A DNA stretch of 64,000 nt from Acanthopleura granulata (lineage: Eukaryota; Mollusca; Polyplacophora; Chitonida; Chitonidae): assembly GCA_016165875.1 (NCBI GenBank), contig JABBOT010000001.1:13460330-13524329 (forward strand). The letters are read 5' to 3'. Within the stretch, counting starts at the first letter, position 1; each line of letters starts with the position of its first letter. The notes below the pieces were generated by a model. It was not told the DNA's origin. It saw nothing but the letters and a program-made list of their open reading frames with translations, and searched no databases. Of this stretch, positions 33,200 to 45,275 are shown one piece after another. A program made the position numbers and the translations under genes.

Positions 33200-36100
33200 T
33201 CTATAAGATTTATCACTTGCAGAGTCAACTAATTCCTTGTCAACTATACAGACGGGATTGTACCTGATGTGTGCTAAATGTTATCCAACGAGTTTTTTTC
33301 CAAAGCTGCAAACCTTTTCTCAAAATAATTTGTTCGGTTTCAAGATTATCTATTTACTCCCTTTTCATTTAAATTGCTATCAAGACATTGTCCATATCAA
33401 ATCAGAGCATGTTCTTTCTGATAGTATTTGTCAAATTAAATTAGTCCCACAAGGAAGGGGTCTTAGAAACATTTTCTGTTGATGTGTATGGATTAGTGAG
33501 TGTAGATATAATTGTACAATTCAAAGGGTGTGTAATTATTTAGTGAATCGTCTTGGTTCCAAAATTAAGAGAGGCGTGCTTCAAGGAATGTATCGATGTG
33601 ATGAACATCAAGAACGTCATTTGAAATTCTTTGACATTTTGTTAACACACGACGGTTATGACGACATAATAAAAGCAATATTTATAGTGGGTACAATAAA
33701 GGACTTCGTCGCTCACGGCGCTACGTGGCGTTTTCTGTAATTTCCAAAGGATTTTCGGTGATTATTCTCAAAATGGTTCGCTGCAAAGGCCACTCCCGTT
33801 TCGTTAGACAGGAACCAACCCTTTTCTGAAAGTCTGGATATCGGTAATAACGCAAATACAATAGTCGTGGTCGCTATTGTTAATAACAGGAGTAAATGAG
33901 AAAATAAAGGTTGACGGTTGAGCTACGAGGGTTCCACATCACAATGACGTGTTTAAAGCGGAATGACTAACGAAGCCAGTGCTTTCCTGGTTCCCAGGCG
34001 TTTAAAGGCATACTTCAAGCGACAATTCCATGAATCAATGCACTTTGGCTTTTCGCAGACCTATTTCTATACAATGGGATAATACCGGTCCTTTCATTTA
34101 AGTCTTCAGACGACACACGGCTTTTCCTAATAACTCAGCTTTGTTTATCAAGAAAGTCTTGAGAACACGGAGAAAGATCAGCCAATACAGCAAACATCAG
34201 GATCACTACATTTAAAGCTCTCTTCCCTATACCCATAAAGCCAATGAATTAAGAATTAATGATTAAGTATTTCCACCTATAACATATACACATGGCTAAC
34301 AAGTCTTTGGACCAAAAGGTGATTGATTGAGTATAATTTATTTGGTGTGTTTTAAGCCAATGCCATAATGGCGGGTCGTATTATGAAAACATTAGGCGAG
34401 GAGAGGAGTTGACCCAGGGCAATATTAATATTTATATGCAGCTGCAAGGTACTAGCTGCACAACGGAACGTTACTTTCACCAGGGAAATCGAGAGAGACA
34501 AATATAGATAATTTGGAGTCATTGCAACGGGAAACCTTGATTTAAAAATCGAGCAGTTAAAACTACAGCAGTAAAAATACCTTTGGGGTTTTAATACATT
34601 TGTCAAAAATCACCTAAGTATTAAGTCATAACGCGATTTATACCTATGCAAATAATGAAAATTCAAATTCTTGTCACGGAAAAGTACGTTGTTTTCAAAC
34701 CTTCCGGTTTAATTGCAGTTATTCGTGTTTGCCATATAACAGTGCAAGGCTATATAGGTGCTACATAAAACCAACGTCTCAATTATTGATAAATGGGTTA
34801 GTGTGGGATATCCACCACTTCATCTGGGAAATCTTTACATCTGTCACGTAAGCATTATTTATCTTTTCTTCACTAAATCGGTTTAATAAGTAATTCTCAC
34901 TCCTGCAATCAGGAAATCGGTCAGTCAATGAATTAAAACAGTTTCAGGCTTTCAATGATCAATTTTTATTTGGTGTTTAAAGTCTGTTTAAAATTCTTCA
35001 TTATAAGGTTAACTAACAGATTATTGGGTATGGGGTTAAAAAGGAATGAATCAATCAATCAACAATCATTCATTCAATCAATCTCACTGCGCCCTTAACG
35101 CCCATTTGTCAGCAAACAGATGGTAGAAAACATCTGGTCAGTTTATATACATACATACAAAAAGATCTGCGCCAAGGCAATACGGTGTTTCGGAGAGATC
35201 TTGGCAAAATGGCATGTGTAGTAATGAGCATCCTTGTGCTTGAGTAGAGAAGTCTGAACTGAAGCCTCTGCTAATCCGCATGTTTAGTAAAGGCTTATTT
35301 AAGTTCGTGGAACTCTATAATAATATGGTATGCATTTAAAAGGGAAACCTTTCCAAAAAACTGCACCCGTGTGGAACTGGAATCACTGATTAGCGTTATT
35401 TTTCAATATGCCGGATGAACAAGTTTGTTGTTTACTTGTAACTCGTCGTGGATCTATTAGCCACAGATGATCGACACGCGACGACTCATGGTGCCTACCC
35501 CTCGCTACAAAATGGTAGAAATTATCAACGCTGTAAAGGAATTGAACAGCAGCAAAGTGGAGTTCATTACGTGTTGTTCAGCATGTGCCCCTAAAAACAC
35601 ACCCTAAAACAGACACTCTCCAAAATAACTCCAAGCCATCATCCATCTTTGACCACTACTTCCGGTAGAACCCGGAAGTACTTTCGGAGTGCCCTCTAGT
35701 AGGTAGTACCCCATGTTGAGCGTTACCCTTTCGACTTTACCCTTGAAAGGTGTAATTTTGAAGGATTCAGAGGAGATGGGTTAATTTGCCCCACGATTAT
35801 CTCATTGTCTGCAATTTTGGTAATCTCCATCACAGTGCATGCCTTTTATCATCTGTCTCGTTTTCCCTGAAGCTTGTGTGATCCTTTAAACAAGAAAGCT
35901 GTGACGACCAATACAAAAACTTGTAACACTTTCAAAATGGTCAATCGTTTGAAACAAGTTAGATCATGTCTGGACACAAAACGTTTAAGAGTTATAATTA
36001 TATGAAAAAAGCGAACAGTTACAAAACACGTTCTTAGAAGTGAGGTAGTTATATGAACGAAAACGATTATATCTCTCTTTGTCAATACATTGCACTCATA

Positions 36101-37570
36101 TCGAAGGAAAAAGCGATGTGAGAGGTAAGCATGTCTAAGCTGAATAATACAGTACATATTTTAGTTAATCTTGCAAAGTCGGAATCTCTGGTCCCTGTTG
36201 CCTAGTCGCCTTTGGCAATAAATAAGGATCAACTCGATTTGTTTAATTTAATTTAAAATCAATTTCGAGGAGAAACCGAACGAAGAATGAGCACCGAGAC
36301 CAAAAAAATCCACGACGGGAATAATTTTCTGATGTGCAATGAGTTCCCTGTTATTGTAGTTATTGATTAATTCATTTGACTGTTTCACTAGGAAAGGGCG
36401 AGCTGGGTTATAATGCGAGGTCGAAACAAAATAGAAAAAGGTCGCTGTTCCGACCTGAAGCGAAATTACAGAGTACTGTAAAAAAATCATTGTAAGTTTG
36501 TTCCTTGCTGTAAAATTACGCAGTCAGCTAATACGACAGAGAGATTAGTTTGAAACTGCCACCACATACAGCACAGCGCCATGTCCTAAAGTTTCCGATT
36601 TCTATACTATGGGTGACTGTTGTTTGCATTTGATTATAATATAATCATTAATTAATTAATTAAACAAGTTAATCAGACAATGGTGATGGTGATATAGCTA
36701 TTGTGACATAAATCTGACTTCTACATCTATCTGATCTTTGTTTCCTGTGTCCACTATGAACTAACCGGCGGATGCTTCTACACTGATGTCAAGAGATTCT
36801 TCGCTTGGGGAGAAGATATGCTTTCCTGCGCCTGACAGACGCACTTCCAGACGGTTATCCAGCTTTATGTGTCATGTGATCCAAAACGGTTGGAGAAATA
36901 CTTGCTGACTAAGATACCCCCGTCGCCGTCGGCTGGTGAACGAGATATATGTTAGGCGATATTTGGTATGTCTTCGCCGGAGACAAGTCTCAATATCATT
37001 TGGGTTCTAGTCGCAAGAGGAGCGCATTATTCTCTTATTTAAGTAGCTTAATTGTCTACGAGGCAAACCCCAAATATTCCCGCAGGTGTGTTTTGGTTGA
37101 ACTTCTCTTGGGTAATCTAAGATAAGCTTCCTATACAGTATTGAATTATTTCTTTATTTAGCCATTTACTCTAAACACTTGAAGACAAAAGTCCCCCAAA
37201 TAAAGATCACAAGACTTCCACCAGGAAGACATATGTAACATTAAACCTCGTCAGATAAGACAGGAAGGCGTATACATGTATCATGTAATGGTGAGAATCT
37301 ATAGTTTTTTTCATGTCTTGTACATTTACAAAACTACAACATTATATTTTTAGCAAAATTGCATATACCCCCTCAATCCGTTTTGCGTTGAACAGGAATA
37401 TTTTACAACTTGGTTACCTCATGTTTGATTTATCGCAAACATTGATGCTCAGTTTTTCCGCCCGGTGCCAAAGGTAAAGATAATAACACTTGATTTCTTT
37501 GTTTGCTTAGCGTCAATGTCGATTTGATTTCATTTAACAGGGTTATATAACGCTGACTTCGAAGTGTCAC
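33200..37570 (+). repeat. Repeat U copy 1 (modules F+M)
   Basis: This is the first unit of the duplicated cluster. F landmarks are GATGTGTGCTAAATGTTAT (33264), the AGTGAGTGTAGATATA segment (33495), CTTTGGCTTTTCGCAGACC (34044), CATTAGGCGAGGAGAGGAGT (34389) and GGGAAACCTTGATTTAAAAA (34529). M landmarks are TAAAGGAATTGAACAGCAGC (35535), ACGATTATCTCATTGTCTGC (35793), AACAAGTTAATCAGACAATG (36663), GAACGAGATATATGTTAGGC (36938) and CTAAGATAAGCTTCCTATAC (37118). Each recurs in the other copies. Open frames within it (for example 33528-33740) are not kept between copies. It lacks the inverted F arm seen after copies 2 and 4. Confidence 0.8.
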
Positions 37571-37781
37571 TGTTACGCTGACGGGATGGGCACCTTTTTG
37601 ACCTACACGTCGCAGTGAGGTTATAATAAGCAGACTTAATGCGTTAATTAATTAATTGTTATTTATTACCATGTAACCTGAGGAACAAATGTGAGTTTGG
37701 CATGCCCTTCCGTGAAGATTATTTGTCCAAGAGGAGTACACCTGCTCGTCGTCTGAGACGAAGGCCATGTAATGACTTGGT

Positions 37782-37950
37782 TTGATTTGATTTGTGTTTT
37801 ACGCCGTGCTCAAAAATATTTCACTTATGCGATGGCGGCCAGCATTGTGGTGGGAGGAAACCGGGCAGAGCCCGGCGGACATCCACGACCATCCGAAGGT
37901 TGCTAGCAGACCTTCCCACTTACGGCCGGAGAGGAAACCAGCATGTGCCA
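37782..37950 (-). mobile_element. SINE inserted in U copy 2
   Basis: TTTGATTTGATTTGTGTTTT, ACGCCGTGCTCAAAAATATT, GATGGCGGCCAGCATTGTGG, ACCGGGCAGAGCCCGGCGGA and CTTACGGCCGGAGAGGAAAC are the tail and body of the main SINE in reverse complement. Compared with the inverted F arms, about 150 bp of U sequence is missing where it sits, so the event was an insertion with deletion, or a later deletion. Confidence 0.88.
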
Positions 37951-40419
37951 TCTGACATTGATGAGGTCACTAAGTGGTTTTGTTCCACTTGGTTGCTTTT
38001 GGTCCATCGTCCATCCATTGGGCCTTTTGCTAGAAATGACGGCTGGATAATCCAGAAGGTTTCATGAATTTGGCTTTTAATACTGGCATAGTTAACAAAT
38101 TCGCACCATCTCATAGGCCTACACAGATGGGTTTCATAAGCAAAAGTTATTTAGTGTGTGCTAAATTTTGTTATGATGTGTTTTAGAATCTCATTGCTCG
38201 GACATAATACTTTGTTTGGTTTTATGGTGGCTATTTAACCTTCTTAATAAATTTTGTCTTTACCTTCCCTTGTAAGTTGCTTCTGAAAAGATTTGTTAAC
38301 TTAGGTTTCCCTTTCAAGAATCAGACCCTATAAACACTGTTTTCCGATGATGTGCTAGTACAGATATGTACAATATGACAATATTTAGTTATTAAACTCG
38401 CCTAAAGTGGGATGAGCTTTGTAGCCATTGGTTCTGCTGGTTCCGAAGCCTTTTAAATGCCTACTTCAAGCAGTAAATACGGAATCAATTCGCACAGAAA
38501 TCAATCAACATACTTTGGCTTTTCGCTGATTTTCACTACACTCGCCCTATAGGATAATACTTTATGTCGCTTTATGTACGTCTGCATACGACACACAGAC
38601 AGAATTTGAAATCTTGTTATCATTCCCTAACAACCTAGCATTGTTTATCAGAGAACTGTTTGGGAGAGCGTGAAGAAAGGTCAACTAATATAGCAGACAT
38701 AGGGTCCACTAGATTTAGAGGCCTGTGCCCTATGCCCATAAAGCCATGGAATTAAACATTATTGATTAAGCATTTCCATCTATATGACATCAGATACACG
38801 AGACAGGTCTGTGCTCCGAAAGCTGATTGATCTGAGTGCAATTTATATCCCGGGTTTTTAAACCGAGATGGTAATAGCTGGTCGCATTAGGAAAACATTA
38901 GGCGAGGAGGGAAGTTGACCCAGGGCAATATCAGTATTCATATGCAGTTGCAAAGAACCAGCTCACAACGCAGCCTTACTTTCGCCAGGAGAATCGAGAG
39001 AGCCAAACATGGATAATCTTTTTATTGTAACAGGAAACCTTGATTTAAAAATCGAACAGTTAAAAATCTACAGCGGTAAAGACCTTTGGGGTTTACTACA
39101 CGTGTCCCAAATCACCTAAGGAGAAAGTCATAACACCATTTAGACCTATGCGAATAATGAAAATGCAATTGGTCGGCGCATATAAATATGTTGTTTTCAA
39201 GCCTTTCGATTAAATTACAGTTATTAATGTTTGCAAAACTGCAAGGCCATATATGCGTTACACCAAACCTGACGACTGCATTATTGATAAATGGGTTGAT
39301 ATGACTTCTCCTCCGTTTTGTCTTCGGGTCTTTCCATGTTTAATGTACGCATTATTTAGGGGGGTTTTTTCCAAAGAAACTCAACACTCAGTCCGGTCCA
39401 TACACAACTGTCATTCAGTCAATCAATCAGTCCATTAAACAATCAAGTAATCAGTTGCTTCATTTACCAAGGTGGCCATTTTCATGGTCCTTATAATTTA
39501 GGTTTGTTAATAAATTCTTCACTAAGCATAACTGAAAGATTGCTAAGTATGACATTGAACAATCAGTAAATCTTTTGGTCTCAGTGAGTTCACAGCACTC
39601 ATTTCTCACCTCAACGACCATGTAGACATACAAACGCCTCGTCAGTTTGGGTGAAATGACAACATGGTAATGAGTATCTCTGAGTGTGAACAGGCGACTC
39701 TAAAGACTGAAGTTCCTGCTAATAGTTTAGAGAAGACACGTGAAAAACCCTCATTATGCGTGACAAGAAATCAACACGAACCCCTTTCCGAAAAATTCCT
39801 GCCTGTGCGGAAGACAATCTAGGAGGTGATAGGTAAAGGGAAATATAGATGCAAATAGACCCATGATGCCAAATTTCTACGATTTTGTTGTGAAATGATC
39901 ACGGCTGTTAAAGGAATATAACAGCAACAAAATGGATGTGATTGCGTGTACCTCAGTATAAGGAAAGCACTCACCAAATTACCCTGAGCCACCATTCATC
40001 TGTGATCCTGCTTCCGGTGGGACCCGGACTTTACTACTGAAAGCCGTAATTTTGAGGAATTAGAAGATATGTTTTAATTTGTCCAACGATTATCTTATTG
40101 TCAACAATCTCCATCAGAAGCAGTCGATGTTGTTTACTCGTTCTTTGTTAGTACTCAAGTTTGTTCTATGGTTTACGCAAGAAAACCGCATTAACCAATT
40201 CCAATATTTGTAATCCCTACATTCCTGACGTGAACAGCCGCATGATAAACATCTCATTGAATGTGGGAACAAAAATCACGGGAATCTAACCTAAACCTAT
40301 TAAATTGTTTGGGGCAAACAAGTTGATTTATACACATACAATGCTTAAAATGACGTGTTCTATAATACAGATACTAATAATTTGAGAGGATTATCGGACT
40401 AGTGGTAAGGTTGATCTAC

Positions 40420-40653
40420 TCAAACGTCTTTCCAGCACTGTAAATGCCACAGCGCAATAAAATCCTGTAATGTATTAATTTTTACACAATGGGTAGCCAA
40501 TTCTACCCGTAATGTTATGATCTTACCCAAACATATGAGGATTTGTGACGTCTCTGGCGAAGGTGCATAGGTTTCCTCCGGGCTTAACTCTAACGATACA
40601 CTTTTGCCCATAAATGAAAGGGGAAATCTCTTGCTACAAGTGTAGCCGGACAA
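40420..40653. other. Unalignable insert within U copy 2
   Basis: This part of copy 2 has no partner in copies 1, 3 or 4. GGTTTCCTCCGGGCTT near 40569 resembles a word found in tRNA-derived SINE bodies, and GGACTAGTGGTAAGGTTG near 40398 resembles an A box. It may be a decayed insertion of another SINE, but the evidence is thin. Confidence 0.25.
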
Positions 40654-41829
40654 CTATTCTTTGCTCTTGAATTTAGGGATTGCTCAAGTTTAAACATGAA
40701 GTCCATCCTACCTGATCAGGCTGAGGAAAGGAAGCAGAAAACATAACTGAGCAGCGGGGCCTTTAATATTAATGGACATCTCATGTGACTGCCGGTGTGC
40801 TATACATTGGAGGCAACTCAATGCAACCCTCATAAACGTGCATGGATCATTAGTGTAATACATATTACCTCTGACGAATATAGCAACTGCCGGTCATTAC
40901 ATACTGAAGAGACTGCACCAGGCGATTGTTATGGATGATGTAATAATTATTGCACTTCTGGTAGCATTAACTACCAGTAACGATGCTGATTTAGCTATTT
41001 CGACGTAAATCTGACTTTAAAGACCCGAAACTGTTTGCTTCCATGTGGTCTCTGTCTTCAGTGTCCGCTATGATTTCACGGGGCTTCAGCATTTCCTTGG
41101 ATCGAAAATAAGATATATTTTCTATTGCCTGAGAGATGCGCTTCTATATGGGTATCCATGTTTGTGGGCCATGCAATATGGCCAGAAATTCTTGGAGAAA
41201 TATTTGCTGATGTTTGTAATTTCTCCCTGGCCGTGGACTGCTCCACGGGATTTAACGATGTTAGGCGAGATTGAGTTTGTCATCGCCGCGGACAGGCCTC
41301 AATATCATTCACTGTCTGGTCTCGCGAGGGTCACGTTATTACCCGACTTATTTAAGTGGCTTAATTTGTTCTGCGGAAAGCCATATTCCAGCAGATGTGC
41401 TTTGATTGAATTTCTCTTGAGTAATCTAAGACTTGTATAGTAATGAATTATCAGGAAATTTTCCCATTTACTGTCAACTGTGTCCGTAATATGAAGAACA
41501 CTAGACCGCCACTATCAAGACGTATGTAATGATAAATATTAGTAATGATGAATAAGTACACGTAATGGTGAGTGCGGATAATTTTTATCATATGTATTCA
41601 AATACCAACGTACAATATATTAAGATTTACCATACCACATATAGTGTCATTTCGTTTGCATTAAATGGTAATATTTTATAGCTTGTTTAACACGTGTTTG
41701 ATTTATGGCCATCAATAATTGTCGCGTTTTGAGACAAAGACACTATTAGTGATCCTTGACTTAGTTGTTTCTGTTTGTGTGCGTCAACATTAATGCTTTT
41801 AACGTTATTTAGGATAATGGCGGGAATCT

Positions 41830-42305
41830 AATGCGCACATACTTTTAAAGCTGTGTAAATAGATTGAACACGTCTTTCCAACCTCTAACATCTTTCCTCT
41901 GGCGACAACTCGGATCTCCAGTCTATATGTCAAAGCTGTATTTCACCGAATGAAGTGCATGAACTCACTTACACTGGCTTTCATTGCTTTGTGTGCTCGC
42001 ACATCCCCAGAATACATCTTATAGATTACTTTATTGCTAATCTCTCTTCCTGCTCCGCCGTTATCTCAATATACGATCAAAAGACGTGCACGGTCATTGA
42101 CAGCAGAAGCGTATTGTGACTTATGCAGTCTGCAGAGGTAATGTTTGTGTGGTACACGGAAATAGGAATGTATTTGTTTGGAGTCTTTTGTTTTTGACTA
42201 TTTAGTGATTTATTGCGAAATAGCCATTAGTTATAATTTTACCCCCACCCGTAAGACACATTCATCGGCAAAAGCCGAATATGATCCGACCGACAACAGG
42301 TGCTT
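41830..42305 (+). repeat. Module L (linker), copy A
   Basis: This aligns with 53280-53820: TTTTAAAGCTGTGTAAATAG/TTATAAAGCTGAGTAAATAG, CACATCCCCAGAATACATCT in both, TATACGATCAAAAGACGTGC/TATGCGATCTTATCCAGACACGTGC and ACCCCCACCCGTAAGACACA/ACTCCCATCCGTAACACACA. It separates the forward M module from the inverted F arm. No open frame is kept. Confidence 0.78.
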
Positions 42306-42312
42306 ATTTATA

Positions 42313-42350
42313 GGTTTATTTCATTGAAGTTGTACGCTGTACTCAAGAAT
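42313..42350 (-). mobile_element. Old SINE tail at the L / inverted-F junction (copy A)
   Basis: GGTTTATTTCATTGAAGTTG followed by TACGCTGTACTCAAGAAT resembles the 3' end of the main SINE in reverse complement. The same remnant sits at the equivalent place in copy B (54461-54496), so it predates the A/B duplication. Confidence 0.5.
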
Positions 42351-42354
42351 CGTC

Positions 42355-44900
42355 TATGATAATTTCAACCATATAAAATGTAAAGGCACCATGAGTGGTA
42401 TTGTTCCTGGCGAAAAAACCCACAAAGACTTGCTAAGAATAGTCTTGTTCATCCGACATCTTGAAACATTACTGGTCGTCTGGGAGATTTCCGACGGGTA
42501 TCACTTTGCGAAAAGGTGTTCCTGTGGGTTCCATATCACACATAATCATCGTTCTCCAGATGCCTTTACTAAACTAGAAATTATTAGCAGGAACTTCAGT
42601 CTTTAGAGTCCCCTGTTCAAGTTCAAACATACTCATTACCATGTTGTCATTTCGCGCAAACTGAGGAGGCGTTTATATGTCTACACTTTGAGCTGAGAAA
42701 TGAATTCCCTGAATCCAGTGGGACTATGAACTGCTTGACTGTTTTTTTAATTTAGAAATTTTTCAGCTATACGTAGTGACGAATTTATTAACACGCCGAA
42801 TATAATAAAAACCCATGAAAATGTTCCTCCCGGTAAAGAAACTGAATAATTGGCTTTCTGGGAGGTTGGTTAAATGACACATATCATACTGACTGAATCA
42901 TGAATTCCTTTCGAAAAAACTAAATGATGCCCACACCAAACATGCAAAGACTCCTTGGTGAATTGATGGAAATGCGATATCAACCGATTTATCAATAATT
43001 CAGACGCCAGGTTTCATGTAACGAGTACATAGCCTCACACTGTTACGTGGCAAACACGAATAACTGCACTTTAATCGATAGGTTTGAAAGCAACATACTT
43101 TTATGCGCCAACCAATGAATTTTCATTATTCTCACTTGTCTAAATTGTGTTATGACTTTCTCCTCAGGTTATTTGGGACACATGTAGTAAAACCCCAAAG
43201 CTATTTTTACTGCTGTAGTTTTTAACTTCTCGATTTTTAAATCAAGGTTTCCTGTTACAATGACACCAAATTATCCTTGTTTGGCCCTCTCCATTCCCCT
43301 GGTGAAAGTAACTCTGCGCTGTGAGTTGGCACCTTGCAAGTGCATGTAAATAGAGATATTGCCCCAGGTTAACTCCCTTACCCGCTTAATGATTTCATAA
43401 TTCCACCCGCTATTACCATTTCGCTTTACAACCAACGATATAAATTGTACTCAAATCAATCAGATCTTTTCTTACCCTTTATCTAATGTCATATAGATGG
43501 AAATGCGTAATCAGTAATGCTTAATTCCATGGCTTATGGGTATGGGGAAGAGAGTTTTAAGTCTAGTGTTCCCTGTGTTTGCTATAATAGTTGACCTTTC
43601 TCTGCGCTCTCCTAAAGAGTTCCCTGATAAGTAGCGCTGAGTTATTATGAAAAGCCAGGAAGGTTTCAAATTCTCTATGTGTGTCGTCTGAAGACGTCAA
43701 TGAAGGGACCTGTATTACCCGCAGAATGAATGTAGCAATAAATCAGCGAAAAGGTGAGGTATATAGATTAGGTACGAAAATTCATTCAGGAGTCATCATT
43801 TTCTGCTTAATTATGCCTATTAATACTTTTGAACCAGGAGAAACATTCGCTGCAAAGCTCATCCCGATTTCATCACGTCATTGTGATGCGAAACTCACTA
43901 GACTCAACCGACATCTTTTGTCACCTATTCTTGCTATTAATCGTAACGATCAAAACTATTGTCATCACCGGTGTCTAGGCTTACAAAAATAGACAGGTTC
44001 CTATCTCACGATAGTTGAGAGGACTACGGACTGAAGAACGAGGCCGAACTGATTTGGGAATAACTGGTTTTCTATCAGGGAAAAATGATTCGATGGGGCG
44101 TTCAAATCTAGTCACAGTTGAAAGAAAGAAGTAAATAATATAATTGAAGACGTTCTTGTTGCACAACACTGTAAAAAATTTCTTGAAGCGGTACAATAGT
44201 ATTTTTTCTAACCGAGTTGATTCACTAAATATTTAGATGCCTCTGGACTAGTACATGCATATACCTGTACTCACTAATCCAAGCACATCACACGAGACAA
44301 TACTTATAGGATGATATCCTCATATGATTCTGACAATGTAGCGAAACGAATATAAATGATAGCAGTAAAACAAAATTATTCAGCAGAGTAAATAACATCA
44401 TGAAAGCAAACAACATACTATGCGTCAAGATTTAAGATCGTAAAAACCATTAAATACAGTATAATACTAACTTGCCACTTGTTGGTGCCCATCTTTGTAT
44501 GCCTGTGGAATGGGGCGAATATGTTGACTGTGCCAATATTAAACGAGAGATCACTGAAACCTTCTGGACTAACCACGGGTAACTTCTAGTAACTTCTGGA
44601 CGCAGGGCCAAAAGCAACGGTATAAATGAAACTGAACCATTTAGCGACCTCATCAAAATCAGATGACACATGGTTTGTAGGCCTTTTAGGAGGCCGCATG
44701 CACCAAGTAATCGAATTTGTTTGGTAAGGATGCGTTGTTGAATTGTTCATCTCATGTTGTGTTGAAATAATGAAGTAATCCCCAATGGATCATTTCAACT
44801 TCACTTAATTCCATTCAAATCAACACATGACCTTCGCCTCAGACAACACTGACGGTCATTTAATCTAACAAGCTTCCGAAAATAATATATTTTGTTGCCA
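42355..44900 (-). repeat. Inverted F arm of composite A
   Basis: Read on the minus strand from 44.9 to 42.4 kb it follows module F of U copy 2. Plus-strand landmarks are GACCTTCGCCTCAGACAACA (44829), the TTAGTGAGTACAGG equivalent (~44270), TGACCTTTCTCTGCGCTCTC (43593), TTTTTAAATCAAGGTTTCCT (43234), CACACCAAACATGCAAAGAC (42931) and GAGGCGTTTATATGTCTACA (42665). Open frames over it (for example 43681-43992) are interrupted by frameshifts and stops in the paired arm at 55.7-56.0 kb, so it is not coding. Confidence 0.85.
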
Positions 44901-45110
44901 TGTGAAGGGTATCGCTAATCTGAGAGGGAAAATGGTTAAGAAATGGCCTGTTCAACTCTCAGACAGCGATAAGCGTTTCAAAGATCAAACAAACACTAAG
45001 ACGTTTGGATAAGTTCAGTACTTATAGCTGAACAAAATAAAATTACAACTTGCAATACTGTAATTGAACAATACAGATAGTTACAAAATATAGCGTCTTG
45101 CGGAGATTAC

Positions 45111-45275
45111 CGTCCAAATCCTGATTGATTCTTGAAGTTTGGTTTCTTGAAGTCAGTGGCCTCCAACTGACGAACGGTAAGAGATACCGCACGCCGACGA
45201 TTTTTTGTATCCAACGGACTAGGTGCACTTCCCACGGCGCAATAGTAGACGATAGAGTCAACCCATCCCATAGGC
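45111..45275 (-). CDS. Exon-like segment next to U copy 3 (unproven)
   Basis: On the minus strand an acceptor-like TTTTTGGCGGCCCACTCTGTAG opens one base plus 54 codons, closed by GGACG/GTAATC. If not spliced, the frame stops at once with TAA. The product includes VDSIVYYCAVGSAPSPLDTK, NRRRAVSLTVRQLEATDFK and FKNQSGFG, a composition with coding character. The acceptor side overlaps the first recognisable bases of U copy 3 (CATAGGCCTACAGAG). The analogous place beside U copy 4 also has a coding-like minus segment (50471-50672). No family is recognised. Confidence 0.22.

Larger units (their letters stand above)
37640..41830 (+). repeat. Repeat U copy 2 (modules F+M), interrupted by a SINE
   Basis: The unit starts about 37640 with ACCATGTAACCTGAGG and CGTCTGAGACGAAGGCCATG, matching in reverse the far end of the inverted arms at 44.87 and 56.88 kb. 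A SINE piece lies at 37782-37950. F then resumes at GATGAGGTCACTAAGTGG. Further landmarks are TAGGCCTACACAG (38115), CAGGAAACCTTGATTTAAAA (39031), CATACAAACGCCTCGTCAGT (39627), TAACGATGCTGATTTAGCTA (40978), GATGTTAGGCGAGATTGAGT (41258) and TATTTAAGTGGCTTAATTTG (41350). About 40200-40965 does not align with copy 1 and replaces the part that holds TTTAATTTAATTTAARRTC in copies 1, 3 and 4. A 131-codon open frame at 41045-41440 is broken in the other copies. Confidence 0.82.

Noticed and set aside
41045..41440. 131-codon frame in U copy 2 as an intact gene
   Set aside because: Copies 1, 3, 4 and the inverted M carry stops and non-triplet indels in the equivalent segment, so the frame is at best a relic.
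43681..43992. 103-codon frame in the inverted arm of composite A
   Set aside because: The matching arm of composite B (about 55680-55990) has frameshifts and in-frame stops, showing no protein-level constraint.
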